Assembly (NCBI GenBank): GCA_008711295.1
Contig: VUYV01000125.1
Span: 1,590,788 to 1,654,787, forward strand
Direction: 5' to 3'
DNA length: 64,000 nucleotides
DNA from: Anarhynchus alexandrinus
Taxonomy: Eukaryota > Chordata > Aves > Charadriiformes > Charadriidae
Shown here: piece after piece, positions 12,456 through 24,073 of the stretch
Layout: every line of letters starts with the position of its first letter
Numbering within the stretch: the first letter of the stretch is position 1
Made by a program: the position numbers and the translations under genes
The notes under the pieces: model-generated
Seen by the model: only the letters and a program-made list of their open reading frames with translations
Told to the model about the DNA's origin: nothing
Databases searched by the model: none

Positions 12456-13779
12456 CTCCAGATGGGGACCACATGGAGTCCAAAGTAAAAGTGCAGCAAA
12501 TGAACCTAATCCTCTAATTCTCTGCCTGCAGTGAAATGGGCTCTCACTGTGGCTCTCCTAATGAAAAAGCAAGTAAGCAGTCATCTGTCTAGGTTGCTCT
12601 TAGTGCTTCTTATTGGCATAACTGAATTTTACCATGACTGGCTAAAGTAGCAGAAAGAAACAAATTATAGTCTATTTTCTGAGCCTATGTTGCAACTGAA
12701 ATAAGAAACATATTTTTCGTTTGGGAGGACAGCAAGACACAGCTTTATTTTTTTTCCGTCTTTGTACGGGTTTTGTTTTATAAGAAGCAATTTCCCCAAC
12801 TTTTCTAATTACCCACCGTAGCCCTTTGATCTCCCTCTAACCTTGCAATTAATTACTCCTCTAAATACAGCAGCAGCAGCAGCTTTTCGTAAGACTTATT
12901 CTTCTCAGGACCTGATACAACTGCCATCAAAGTGAGTAAAAGCCTTTCAATTCACTTTAAACAAAGGGCCTTGCATCAGGCTCTTTGTGAAAATGCATAA
13001 TCCACCATTGGAAGTAAGACAGGTCAGTCCTCCACCATTCTCCTTCTGTTGATTTTGGTGGAAGTGAATCAGCACAAACATAGAAACCCTAACACTGATA
13101 GAAAATGATAGTGTCCCCAATAAGTACTATGCCATGTACAAATAAAGGGCTGCCTGTTTCTCAGGCTAAAAATCATTTACAGCATTGCTTGACTCACCAG
13201 AGTCAAGCTCTGTCAAGTCAAACTCTGGCTTTTTAACGGCATGTCCTGGAAAATAATGAAAGGCAGGATTTCCACATGCTATTGTTTACTGCTGTCTAGA
13301 CTATACTGTGAAATGTACATGGCAGCTCTTTGGAGGTGAGACCTTTTTGTTTGCTGGCCATACAGCTGGAAATCCTGTTCTGAATGTCCTGGACATTCGT
13401 GGGTAAGTATAGAATTAATTACTGTAATGTATTTTTAAGTGTCTGATGAAATTACATCACACAGCATACTCTAGTCAAATTGTAACTGCCATTATAACTA
13501 CATATTTGATGTAAGGACAGTACAGGCTAGTCTTCCATCAATGTTCTTGCAAAACTTTCATGAGGGATTCAAGCTGTGTAACTTGATGTTTAACACAAAT
13601 GTCACTGGCATGGGAAAATTTTTAATCCATGAGGTGTGGAAATAATGATCTCTTTCTCATTTACTGAAATCTTAAAATCTCAGTTACTCACACTGCTGTG
13701 AAGGTCCTGTCTCTGCCTCCTTGACGCCGTCCCCACAGGCACCAGGGCTGCTGACCCTATCCCCTCCCCAGTCTAAATC

Positions 13780-14120
13780 AGCTCCTGTCCCACAGCGTCT
13801 TCTCACAGGTGAGGGGCTCCAGCCCCAGCCAGCACAGGGTCCTCCTCTGACCTCTCTCTGGTTTTTCCAGGTCTTTCCTGAGCTGGAGGTCCCAAAACTG
13901 AATACTTATTCCCTTGAAGGGGTTCCCCCTGCCCAGGACAGGGCTTTGCATTTGTCCCTGTTGACTTTGGTATAATTCCTGTTGGCCCATTCCCCCAGCT
14001 TGGACTCTTTTGATGGCAGCCTTGCCCTCAAGGGCATCCATTGGTTACCCTGGCTTGGTGTCACCTGCACACTCAATGGGAGAGCACTCAATCATCTGCT
14101 CCAGGTCATTGACAATCATT
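13780..14120 (-). mobile_element. Old CR1 LINE fragment, ORF2 reverse-transcriptase region
   Basis: Read on the minus strand, this matches two separate parts of CR1 ORF2. From about 14120 down, frames around 13906-14091 give a decayed FADD box (CAGDTKPG in place of FADDTKLG), then EGKAAIKR, LGEWANRN and NRDKCKAL, corresponding to CR1 EGxAAIQRDL, LESWAERN and NKGKCRVL. From about 13905 to 13780 the frame gives FWDLQLRKD and ERGQRRT, corresponding to [10 protein letters not shown] and ERVQRRA, then LEPLTCEKTL for [10 protein letters not shown]. About 60-100 residues between the two parts are missing, so there is an internal deletion. Frameshifts and loss of the active-site aspartate show it is dead. 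The 3' tail is absent. Confidence 0.8.
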
Positions 14121-14338
14121 CTTCCTCTGAAGCTTAAATAACATAATTCAGATCAATGTTTACAGTTCTGGGAAGGTAGTACCAGACAGACTTTCAGAGA
14201 TTTCATCTTCCATCCCATGACGGAATTAATACTCTGTTCTTAGAGGCCAACAACAATTTCCCCTCAGCTGACGAAGGCAATTATTCTATTGCTACTTTGC
14301 CTCAAGTCTTGTCTTTATTACCTTCATTGGCTTTCACC

Positions 14339-14623
14339 AAAGCTCATCAGTTGACCCTCAATATCTTCAACAGGGGAAGCTTCCCTTGTGTTTTCCCTTT
14401 GCACATTCCTCCCATGAAGCACTTGCATCATCTCTGCTTCTCTCCTTTTTCTTCTCCCTGCTACCTTTGATTTTCTTCCTTTTCCCACTCTTGCTGTCAT
14501 ACTTCTTTTCTACACATCCAACTTTTTTTGTCTCATCTTTTTCTGCCATTTTCTACCTCCCTATAACTGCCCTCTTTCCCATGGTTCCTGACCACTGGTA
14601 CCTTTTGTCCACCTTAAGAACAG
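14339..14623. repeat. Direct duplication, copy A (left of gap)
   Basis: Two blocks, 14339-14389 and about 14542-14623, recur after the N at 14624. The first block differs at 4 of about 51 positions, and the second has several substitutions plus a small indel. Copy A carries an additional C/T-rich stretch of about 150 bp (14390-14541) that copy B lacks. The long open frame running through this stretch crosses the N and is an artefact of pyrimidine-rich sequence. Confidence 0.85.
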
Positions 14624-14624
14624 N
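14624..14624. other. Assembly gap (single N)
   Basis: A single undetermined base sits exactly at the boundary between two copies of a duplicated sequence. A lone N at such a place usually marks a contig join of unknown true size rather than one unread base. Confidence 0.8.
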
Positions 14625-14625
14625 T

Positions 14626-14767
14626 AAGGCTCATCAATTGACCCTCAATATCTTCAACAGCGGAAGCATCCCTTGTCTTTCCTGCCATTTTCTACCTCCC
14701 TATAATTCCTCTCTTTCCCATGGTTCCTGTCCCCCTTACTGGTACCTTTTGTCCACCTTAAGAACAG
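14626..14767. repeat. Direct duplication, copy B (right of gap)
   Basis: Shorter copy of the segment left of the gap. It starts with GGCTCATCAATTGACCC, where copy A has AGCTCATCAGTTGACCC, and ends with CCACCTTAAGAACAG in both. The divergence is too high for a plain sequencing duplication. A diverged tandem repeat, an indel-rich second haplotype or a low-quality contig end are all possible. Confidence 0.85.
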
Positions 14768-17700
14768 TTTTTCTTTTGCTACTACTCCATAGCTGTAGTC
14801 TTGGAAGGTACTTTGATTATATCCAGTCAGAACATTTCCAAATGTTACGACCTCATCTTATCGGTGCAGCCATCAAATGCAGGCAAGCAGCCAAGCCAAG
14901 AACGTGTTTCGTGAGAATACACACTCCCAAAGGCACTGTCAGGAAAAGGTATTCCCTCAGGTTGCTCATTTGTCTTTGTTTCAAGGCACTTCAGTTTCAA
15001 GTTCAACACCTAGTAACAGGCAAGAAGCCGAAGCTTTCTCAATTCTCTCTTATGGGCTTTCAGAGACTTTACTTTAGGATCACTTTCTCATTGCAATGGG
15101 ACTTGCTCTCCTAAATTATTCAGTTATTTCTGAGAGGCATACCCTTGAATAACCATGCCCTCTCTATGAAAGAGAGAGATATCATCAAAAATTCAGAGAT
15201 ATCACAATTTTAGACTGCGATTCTGTAAGGTTTAGTCCATAATATGACTTAGTTTAACATATTAATTGCATTTGTGGACACTTTCGTGACTTCAGAACTG
15301 AGCTGAAAAAAAAATATCTTCAGTGTATTTTTTTGTAAAAGAAATGGAACAAAAGCACAAACAGTTTTCTTATTTTAATGTAAAGGCAAGCAAAAACCAT
15401 AATTGAATCAAAATCCTGAAAAATCCTGAATAAGAAGAGAATATTTATTGTAGAAGACCAGCTAAGCTTAGCTTAGCAGAACTTAAATGGCAAATTGAAG
15501 CTGGTCTCATAACAATAATACATTTAAAAATGACATTTCAAAGGGAAGTATTTTTCAAAGGACAAGTTCACAACAAACTTGTGGAAGCCGGTCCTATAAT
15601 GACTGCTAAAAAAATTGTACCGGTAGAAAAAACTTGAAATTTTAAGCTATAAAAGATGGAGGGGGGGGGGAATTTTGAAAAAATATTTTCAGATGATACA
15701 AAAATTCAGCCATTTCTGTTTCTCACTTTGGAGTCTTGTTAGAGGTCAGATTTCTTTTGGCATAGCTGCTATCTGCCCTGTAGAAAAGTCACCATCTATC
15801 AAGAGAGTCTGTATGCTTTGATAAGCATGACCTGGAATCTGAAAATATCCACATTTTTAATGTGCTTGGTTTTTCTGGAAAAAGTGAGAAAATAAATGCA
15901 TAGACAAATCCAAGTAATACAACAGTATGTTGACTTTAAAACATATAGACAATACAGAAGATACCTTTCTTTTGTCAGTTTTAGATCAGATTTGTGTTGA
16001 CGGTTTTGGGTGAGATTTGTTTGGGCTTTTTTGTATTGGTGGGGATATATTGTTTTACGTACATGTGAAGTCTTACATTTGTATTGTACGTGCTGTGCAC
16101 TTAGTACACTATATTCATTTTGGCTCAAAATTTACTTCCAGGAGCAGATCCAAATAAGACCAGCTTCTTTTTCTTATTTTGCTTTTTCTTGTTCCCTTCT
16201 GCAAAGCTAGTTGCTAAATCACACAATTTTTGCGGTTATTCTGGACTGTGATGTGTTCTCCAATACCTTCTGGTTTTGGCACAAAGGAACATTCTCTATC
16301 CACTGAAAAGAAAGATATTCAGCCTTAACAACATCAAAGGTTTCCTTCAGGTTCCTCCAGTTTGTTCACCAGCTTTCCTAACTCAGTGGAGGACACAATT
16401 ATTGCAAGAACCCTCTTCCTCACAGCTTCGTAGTGGTGGTCCGCCTCGCTAAGAGGTATCAAGGGTGTTAACCAAACTTCTGCTGTAGGCACCAGAGTGC
16501 AGCATGTACCTTGGATGCACACCAAGTTCAGTAACTTCTGTCACAGGGTCCAACTGGCTGTGATGAATTCTTACAAAACTGAAACGTTTATTTACTTGTT
16601 AGAACTTAGATAAGTCAAAATCTTTCAGTTGACCCATTATCTTTTTGCTTTGGTAATGCAGAAGAATTTAATCTTGTTTCCTAGTAATTCTAGGCATGGG
16701 TGTTGCAGGATCTAAATTCAGTTTCTTTCATTCCTTTGCTGCCCTGAACATTTACCATTAGTAGTTTTGCTCTAACAGCAGAAGTTATATGTTACACGTA
16801 TCTAAATTCCGCACTCAGTAACAGACAGTAAGTAAATACATTCATTGATTTACTGATTTGCAGTGATGCAAATGAGAACAAGACATTAAACCAACACAGA
16901 AACACCATGATGGGTTCTGAGGTGCAGGGCAAATTTGTAGAATTGGTGGGTTTGTCAGTTATGGACAAAGCAGATAAGGAAGGCAGGTTTATGAGTGACT
17001 TTGTAAACTTCCCTTCTGGAAGGGGAATTGTGGACTTAATTTGGCTTAGATATAAGGCAGAAGAGCTTTATGGATGCTTTAAATTATGCCAAATGGAGAC
17101 CCATGCTAAAAGCCCTTCCCCTCATGCAGGATTGCAGAGGGCTGCAAAGAGTGTATGGTTTTACTGGACAAAAGGATATAGCTGGAGAGAACTGAGGAGA
17201 TTTTGCGTGCCCAAGCCCATTGTCAGCTTTGAAAGAGCTGTGTGGCGTAGCTTGCTCCGGCTGGCAGATTAATTCCCAGCACTCTTTCTGTACCACCAAA
17301 GGGCAAGAGCGTGGGTGTACGTTTGAATATCTGTCTGTATTCATAACCGATGCAATTGCTGTTTAGTTGCAAATTATGCTGGATGATAAATGCATGTTAT
17401 TTTTAACAAATCCACTAACATTGATCTGTACGTTTGTGATAAAGGTAGGGAAGTCCTTTTACTAATAGAAAAGAATAGGTCTTAACTGGATGTCACACTG
17501 TCCCTAACCCAAACGACTGTTTCAAAAGAGCAGCCTGCCATTCAGTGTTTATTGTGGTAATAGCTTTTTAATTTCCTGATGCTTCCTGAAAACAATTCCT
17601 CACTGTTTATGCAAGCTGCAGGGGGAAAAACAGAGTGACCCACCAAGGGTCTCCGGTTAACTGTCCAGTGGTAATGGCTGAGAAAATGTCTCACAAGATG

Positions 17701-20660
17701 ACCATTTACAAACATGCGGTTCTCTGAGTGCGCTGTGTCAAGCACACTGCTGTAATCTGCAGAGCAGCCCCCTCCTGCGAGGGCGGGGAGAGGGCTCTGC
17801 AGCGCAGAGAGCATGGGGGGCAACGCAGCCACACAGCCAGGAGCGAGGCGGGTGGGGAGGAAAAATGGATCTGAGAAGGACAAAACGTCCCCTTCTCAGA
17901 AGGCTTGAGCAAAACTGCAGTGATGCTCAGCAGTGAAAAAAAAAAAAAAAAAAGAAAAAGAAACCCAAAAAACAAAGCAAAAAAGAGGTTGGAAAGTGGC
18001 AAACAAAGAGTTGCCCTCTCTCTCTCTTGCATCTGGTACAAGGCAAGGCAGAAGAGTGGAGGATGTTACTGTAATCCTCCCAAGAAGACAATGTCAGTGT
18101 GATCATCCCTGCTTTGCTTTGTGTTCTTTGGTGATGGATATTGCTATAGCCTCATCCTACATACAAACCATCTTCACTCTGCACGCTCGATGCCAGTTGA
18201 AGACTGGCTGAACTACTGTAGCTCCTACAGCCATCTCAGAGGATATTGTAGACAATGCTCACCTTCTAGTTCAACAAGGCTTTTGCCTTTACGGGTGTGT
18301 GAAGATGCCTACTAAATATTCCCATCCCAATCCGTTTATTATGCATTAATGCAGGAAGGCAGCAGTTCTTTTACAACAGACAGTAGCGCTGACAGTATTT
18401 TCCTGATCATCTTTTCCATCTATCCTTGATCCTTCTTGAGGGTAAGGACGTGTTTTCAGATTTGTTGATGGAATCACCTTTCCATGGAAGTTTCCCATAG
18501 CCCCAATGAGAATGACCTTTCCTTCACCTTCTGATTTCTCCAGAGGAACATCAAGGAGCACATTCTGATCTGATTCCTTCAACAGATCTTTGCTAGAAGT
18601 TGTGATATTTTTACACCTGAGACTGCCAGATAGCATGTACAGTTTTACAATTTCTTTTTTACTGTATTCAAGGAATATTTTTGCCTTAGGGGGATGGGCC
18701 CAGTTGGCTTTCAGAACAGTTTCATCTGGGAGAGCCCTGGCAGACACCAAGGTGACACACTGCCTCTACAATTAGAGTCAGCTCTTGGGACAAATACTAC
18801 CTTAGCAAAGGGAAATGTGTCTGCAAGGAAGGCAGGGGCATGCGTGTGTTTTGAAAATTTCAGTTCAAGGATTGCTCTGTGTGTCTATAAGTAAAGCTAG
18901 CAACTTGAAGTCATTGGTCTGCATAGGATCACTCCCATTTGGCAGAGTTTAAAATTAATTTTAAAAGTATGAGGGCACTGAGTTCACATGCAAAATAATA
19001 ATAGTGATTATTTCCTACTGAGCATTATGTATAACTCTCAGTATTGCAGAAACATTAACTAACTAAAATACCTTGTGCCTAAAATACCTTGTTTACTGCT
19101 GAAATGACAGTAAAGAAGAAAGCTAGAAAAGCCTTGTGAGACACTACTCATTAGCAGTTCTGATGATCATGTTTGCAAACACTATAAATAATGAAATGTT
19201 CATCTTTGGGAACAAAGAACCTAGAAAACTGAAGATTTTTCTTAGAAAGCGGTGATTCAGAGAAGAATTTAGGGAACGTCGTAAATAATTGCCTGGAAAT
19301 ATGTTCTAAGTGTCAATCTGGGGAAGCAGAGGTAGTGCAATCTTTGCATAACAAAAGGAATGGCAAGAAAAACCAGCATAAACAATAGCAATGCCACCTA
19401 GCTGCCATACGGGGCTTTTCATGGCAGGTTCCAAAGCACAAAATGAGTAAGAATCAGAATGGAACAAATACTAGATATTTTTTGGTTCTGTCGAAATGAA
19501 ACCGTGTAACATAAATCAGGGGTCAAAAAAAAAAATCAATTCAGAATAAATGGAACATTATTATGCCAAAATGAAGAGTCCAATAAAATGAAATATTCTA
19601 TTTTATTTTAGAAATACTAAAATACTTTTATTTTGCAGTCAGGTCTGAAAGAAAATGTCATTTTCAAAATCAGAGCTTCATTTGAAACTTTACAGGGCAA
19701 TATGTAAAACTTTTCCATTTCCCTCCTGACATTTTCAAAAGAATTGGCTGAGAGTGCGTTTCTCACGGACCAGCAGGTCAGACCATGTTCAAGGCTGCTT
19801 CGCCTTGTTCCCACAGCTATAACTGCATTTCCCTTCCTGATGCCCTCAGGAGCCAGGAAAAATTTATTTTCTCTGTGTACAGCCTTATTGCCATTTTCCT
19901 CCTCCCTCCTCCAGCAGCTGATGGGGTGGCTGGTCCTTGGCAGAGGACTCCCACATACTGTGAGCCACCCTTTCGGGGTCTTCCGCTTCACCTGCATGCA
20001 CAGAGCTAAAGGAGATGCTAGATCTGAGGGCCAAAAGGAAAATTTCTCAAAGCCAGAGTGCCAGGGGAATTTGGAGGACTTTATAACCCCCCCATCACAA
20101 GGGACAACTCAACCCATCCATTGCTTCCTTTGGAGAGGTTTTGGGGATTTGTTGGTGTCTGAGTTAGCTCCTGTTCCCCACCCATGACAGGCAATAATTT
20201 AGTACCTTGTATTAGTAATCAGGCTGAAGAACTCCAGCCCAAGCTAATGTGCACCATTTAGGAGATGCTAGATGAAATTTAAAACCTGTGAGGTCAAACT
20301 GCTTGATCTGACCTGCTGGTTCCTTCTGGCGGTGAGACCCCACCGCACAGCCAGGATTTAGCAGGAATACTCCCCACTTACCAGCACGTAAAACACTGTT
20401 ATGCGATATCCATGGTTTTAAACAAAATGTGCCCCCATCTGACCCTCATTGGAAACAAGAAAAGTCTGTGCTTTCAGATTAAAGGCCCTCAAACTTTACT
20501 AATAAACCTAATAAAAGAAATTGATTAGTTCCTCAGCAGTGGCCAGACCTTAGGGCAGATAATGGTGCTCTCAGTGCTGGCAAGGAGATAGGCTGCACGA
20601 TGTACTCATGACTACGCAGCAGACGCGGTTCTATGAAACCATCTGTATGTGGCATGGACC
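14768..20660. other. Unique non-coding DNA, no gene recognised
   Basis: AT-rich single-copy sequence. Homopolymers occur at 15661-15670 (G10) and around 17936-17953 (A-run), and a 16-bp direct duplication (CTAAAATACCTTGTGC-like) lies near 19063-19092. Open frames of 121 (16907-17272, plus), 134 (18346-18750, minus) and 147 codons (19744-20187, plus) have no recognisable domain, signal peptide or transmembrane pattern. No supported transposon was seen. Confidence 0.55.
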
Positions 20661-20942
20661 CTGTTGTGATAGGACAAAGGGTCATGGTTTTAAACTAAAA
20701 CAGGGTAGATTCAGACTAGATTTAAGGAAGAAATTCTTTACTGTGAGGGTGGTGAGGCACTGGCCCAGGTTACCCAGAGAAGCTGTGGCTGCCCCATCCC
20801 TGGAGGTGTTCAAGGCCAGTTGGATGGGGCTTTGAGCAACCTGGTCTGGTGGAAGGTGTCCCTGCCCAGGGCAGGGGGTTGGAACTAGATGGCTGTTAAA
20901 GGGCCCTTCCAACCTAAACCATTCTACGATTCTATGATTCTG
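20661..20942 (+). mobile_element. CR1 LINE, 3'-terminal fragment
   Basis: A 5'-truncated CR1 in sense orientation. The remaining ORF2 C-terminus reads [11 protein letters not shown] and LPREAV in a frame shared with the other copies. It is followed by the 3' untranslated region (CCCTGGAGGTGTTCAAGGCC, then GGAAGGTGTCCCTGCCCAGG) and the terminal ATTCTACG/ATTCTATG octamers. Substitutions in the octamers and the region GGCTGTTAAAGGGCCC make it somewhat more diverged than the copies at 62.4 and 62.9 kb. Confidence 0.97.
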
Positions 20943-23900
20943 AGAAGACATTTTGTGCTAACAAGGAAAGAACTGTCCTGTATTTTGCCACTACCTGCAA
21001 TAATATGTCATACATAACAGCGACTTTTCTGGCTTTGAATGTGATAATGCATGCCTTGGCTGCTGTTACGCGTTATATGTCCTGCATGCAAGTATTGGAA
21101 GCATACTAGGAGGTATTTTGGCTGCTAATAAAATTCACACTTCTAGGCAAGGTTAATTCAGAATGTGCTCGATTTCTTGCAAGGAATTTATAAGGAACCC
21201 TTCATCTAAAGTAAAATCTGTGAAATTAAGGTGACAGTTATCTGGGACCCTATTTCTCTAGTCTGCACTGTGCATAGATACTCATTTAAAAATGCAGTGA
21301 CAGGATCTGGCCCTGTGCATTATTATATTGACATTCTGTTATGGGTATGATTGGGAGGCGAAGCCATTTTGTTAACCAGCCTCCATACACGCTGGGGAGA
21401 TTTCTACACTGTCTCACTTTTAGCCCTGATTGTCCATGCTATATACATGTTAGCTCACTCCTGACATCCAGTCTGCAGTTAACCAATTCATTCCCAGTGC
21501 AATAAAACTGGGAAATGCAGCGTAGGGGAGTGTTGCAGGTGGTTGGCCCAGGGACCAGGGTTTAGCCTGGCTTAGACAACAGAGGCAGTTTAGGTAGTAC
21601 CCATCATTCAACCTACAACATTATGATGTGTTTTGTTGTCAGAATGCTACGAAGATTCCAAGGTGCTACAGAAAATGAAAGGAAACTTTCAGATTGATAT
21701 GGGATTCAGAATAGAATTACAACCTAAGAGAAAATGCAAGCCTTGAAAAAAAACCCCAGCACCGGAAAGTTCTTTTGCCTCCGTCTGGGCCAGTCTTTGG
21801 TAATGGTCAATGCTGGATTTAGTATTTTACAACAAATGCCCTAGATGTAACTTGCAAGGACATTGTGAGGAATAAGTCTTTTAAATTCCATTCTAATTAC
21901 TGTGTTGTTACTCACTCAAATAATTTTATTCCCTAAAATTTGGCTGCTATATTCCTGATCAAAGGGAAGTAATTGCATTTTTAAAACCTGCAGAGATGTC
22001 CAGAACTGGTAACATGAATGAATACTTTGTAAGTAATTCTTTTATACTAGGTTAGTTTATTGTTATAGTGACGTGATTCTACAATAGTGATACCATTGAA
22101 ATTGCAAACTGAAAAGGCAAATTTAAAAAGGGCCAAATTCTACAATAGGTATTTCTTTTCCATTTGAATTTAATTTCTTTGATTTCACCATTCCACTGCC
22201 AGATCTCTGCAGTCCTGTATCTGGAATTACTAACTCTCAAAATTTTGAATTCATACTGGTACACTAAATGAGAACGTTCTCCCATTCCCACATTTATGAA
22301 ACTAGAATACTTCCAGAGAACTTGTTTTACATCTTTGGCTCATTGTATTCAGGTGGGTTTAACATAATAAACAAAGGGTATAATTTAGATCTGATTCCCC
22401 AGTTCAAATCAATAATAAATTCCCTGCCATCAATAGGGCCAACAAATATGAGAAGAATTGATGAAGAAATTGTGGATCACATCTGCATGCATTTCCAACC
22501 ACTGCATGCAGTTATTTTGCCAGAAGTGAAAAAAGAACAAGAACTGATAATTGCATTCATTTCTGCCTTCATTGTTTCTGTCCAGAGTATCGCAACCAGT
22601 GCACATTCCTCTCTGCTCATGATTTCTGGTTTATAGACCAGCTGATTGCATGGTGGACTTGAAATTCTGATATGCTCTGACTGGATAAAAATTAATAAAT
22701 TATATGGCCCAATAAACTCACACTGTGGACTTATGAAAATAGCGTGCACATTTGGGTAAACTCTTGGGTGAAATTACTTGTTCACAATGCATATTTTTCA
22801 TCTAGGGCATCTATACTCACCAAGAAGTTACGCCTGGGACCGGAATACCAGGAGTACTGTAAACCAGGACTGGTCCAAAGCTCATGAAATCCACTGTTTA
22901 TATTACTGATTTCAGTGGGATTTAAATCAGGGACTTAATTACTTGAGAAAGCTTACGCAGCACAGCATTATGAATAATTGCATTTAATATTCTCATGGCA
23001 TTATCAATATATATGGTTATGTACAACAAGTAAACTGCCCTAAGTGATTCATAAATCTGTTAATTTATAAGTGATTAAGTTAAACAAATGCACAGTGGAA
23101 AAATAAAAATATTATTAGTGTCTAAGGAAAAACATTATTCTTTCAATCCTTGCCCCGCGCAGTATTTTATTTGTGGTGTGTCTTGCTATGTAAGATAGAG
23201 AGTGAAAGAGCACAATTGCCTTATAGTGTGATGGACCTGTCATGTGGAGAATTTTTTTTCTAAAAGCCAAGAAATCACTTGTCAATGTCAAGTCACCCAT
23301 CCCCAGTGTGACATTTGCATTGTGAGTCGAGGCAGAGCTCGGGGACAACAAAGCAGTATTGCACACTCGGATCCCATAACTGAATGTGAACAAATGTAAT
23401 ACTCAAGTTTAGCTTTCATGATGAAATAAAGGATATCTCACCCATGAAAGGGGATTATTATCTCTGGCATAGAAGCGTGACCCCTCATTAAAATATCCAT
23501 GGTCAAGTCCATCTCTTCCAGTGAGAGCTTCTTTTTATTCTGCAGCATTGTTTTAGTTGTCAAAGCCCGCATTTTAGTTTGAATCAGACTGTGGGAATTA
23601 GAAGTGAATCCGGTCAAATTCTCATGGAACTTTTACCAGCTCTATTTTTTCCTGTAATGCCACACTTTACTGATCACTAATGTTACTTTGCAGAAGTTAC
23701 TATTTCTTAGGCTTTTGTTTATGGTGAAATCAGCCAAACTTTTATTGTATTGCAAAGAATTTTTTTTTCAAATCTGCTAACTAAAGAACTCTATTATTAA
23801 AGCAGGTCAACAAACAGGATAAAAACAGGATAAAACCCTCTACTTTATTTTGTCTTATTATTTTATAAAAAAAATCTGTTGAGGAGAGATTTTTATTTAA

Positions 23901-23954
23901 AACTGTAATTCTTGAATTCTTGAATAATTACTGTTTAATAATTATTCCAATCTT
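20943..23954. other. Unique non-coding DNA, no gene recognised
   Basis: AT-rich sequence with no repeat body, RNA gene or exon that I can support. The longest open frame (22268-22636, plus, 122 codons) has ordinary AT-rich composition and no domain. Confidence 0.55.
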
Positions 23955-24073
23955 AGAATCATAGAATCATAGAATGGTTTAGGTTGGAAAGGACCTTGAA
24001 GATCACCAAGTTCCAACCCCCCTGCCATAGGCAGGGACACCTCCCACTAGACCAGGTTGCCCAGGGCCACATC
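23955..24073 (-). mobile_element. CR1 LINE, 3'-tail fragment
   Basis: About 119 bp of the CR1 3' untranslated region in antisense orientation. It begins with two AGAATCAT octamer units, then GGTTTAGGTTGGAAAGGACC, and continues to CCCAGGGCCACATC, where homology stops. It is strongly 5'-truncated, as is typical for CR1, and has no coding capacity. Confidence 0.96.

Larger units (their letters stand above)
9871..13779. other. Unique non-coding DNA with exon-like and CpG-rich patches
   Basis: No gene is identifiable. Apart from the CpG cluster at 12272-12455 and the exon-like interval at 10797-11000, listed separately, this is AT-rich single-copy sequence. A small hairpin lies at 10683-10729. 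The block around 12830-13000 contains a (CAG)n run of about five units and several TAATTA-type motifs. Nothing there can be assigned a function by reading alone. Confidence 0.55.

Noticed and set aside
14386..15114. 242-codon plus-strand open frame, the longest in the window
   Set aside because: It crosses the N at 14624 and a diverged duplication, and consists of C/T-rich sequence giving Phe/Leu/Ser runs. No domain is present and the continuity across the gap is artificial.
16907..17272. 121-codon plus-strand open frame with a passable start context (CACCATGATGG)
   Set aside because: No domain or similarity is recognised, and there is no promoter or polyadenylation evidence. The length is within chance expectation.
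18346..18750. 134-codon minus-strand open frame of balanced composition
   Set aside because: It looked protein-like at first, but no family, signal or membrane pattern is recognised and there is no splice or start context. Several frames of this length are expected by chance in 64 kb of AT-rich DNA.
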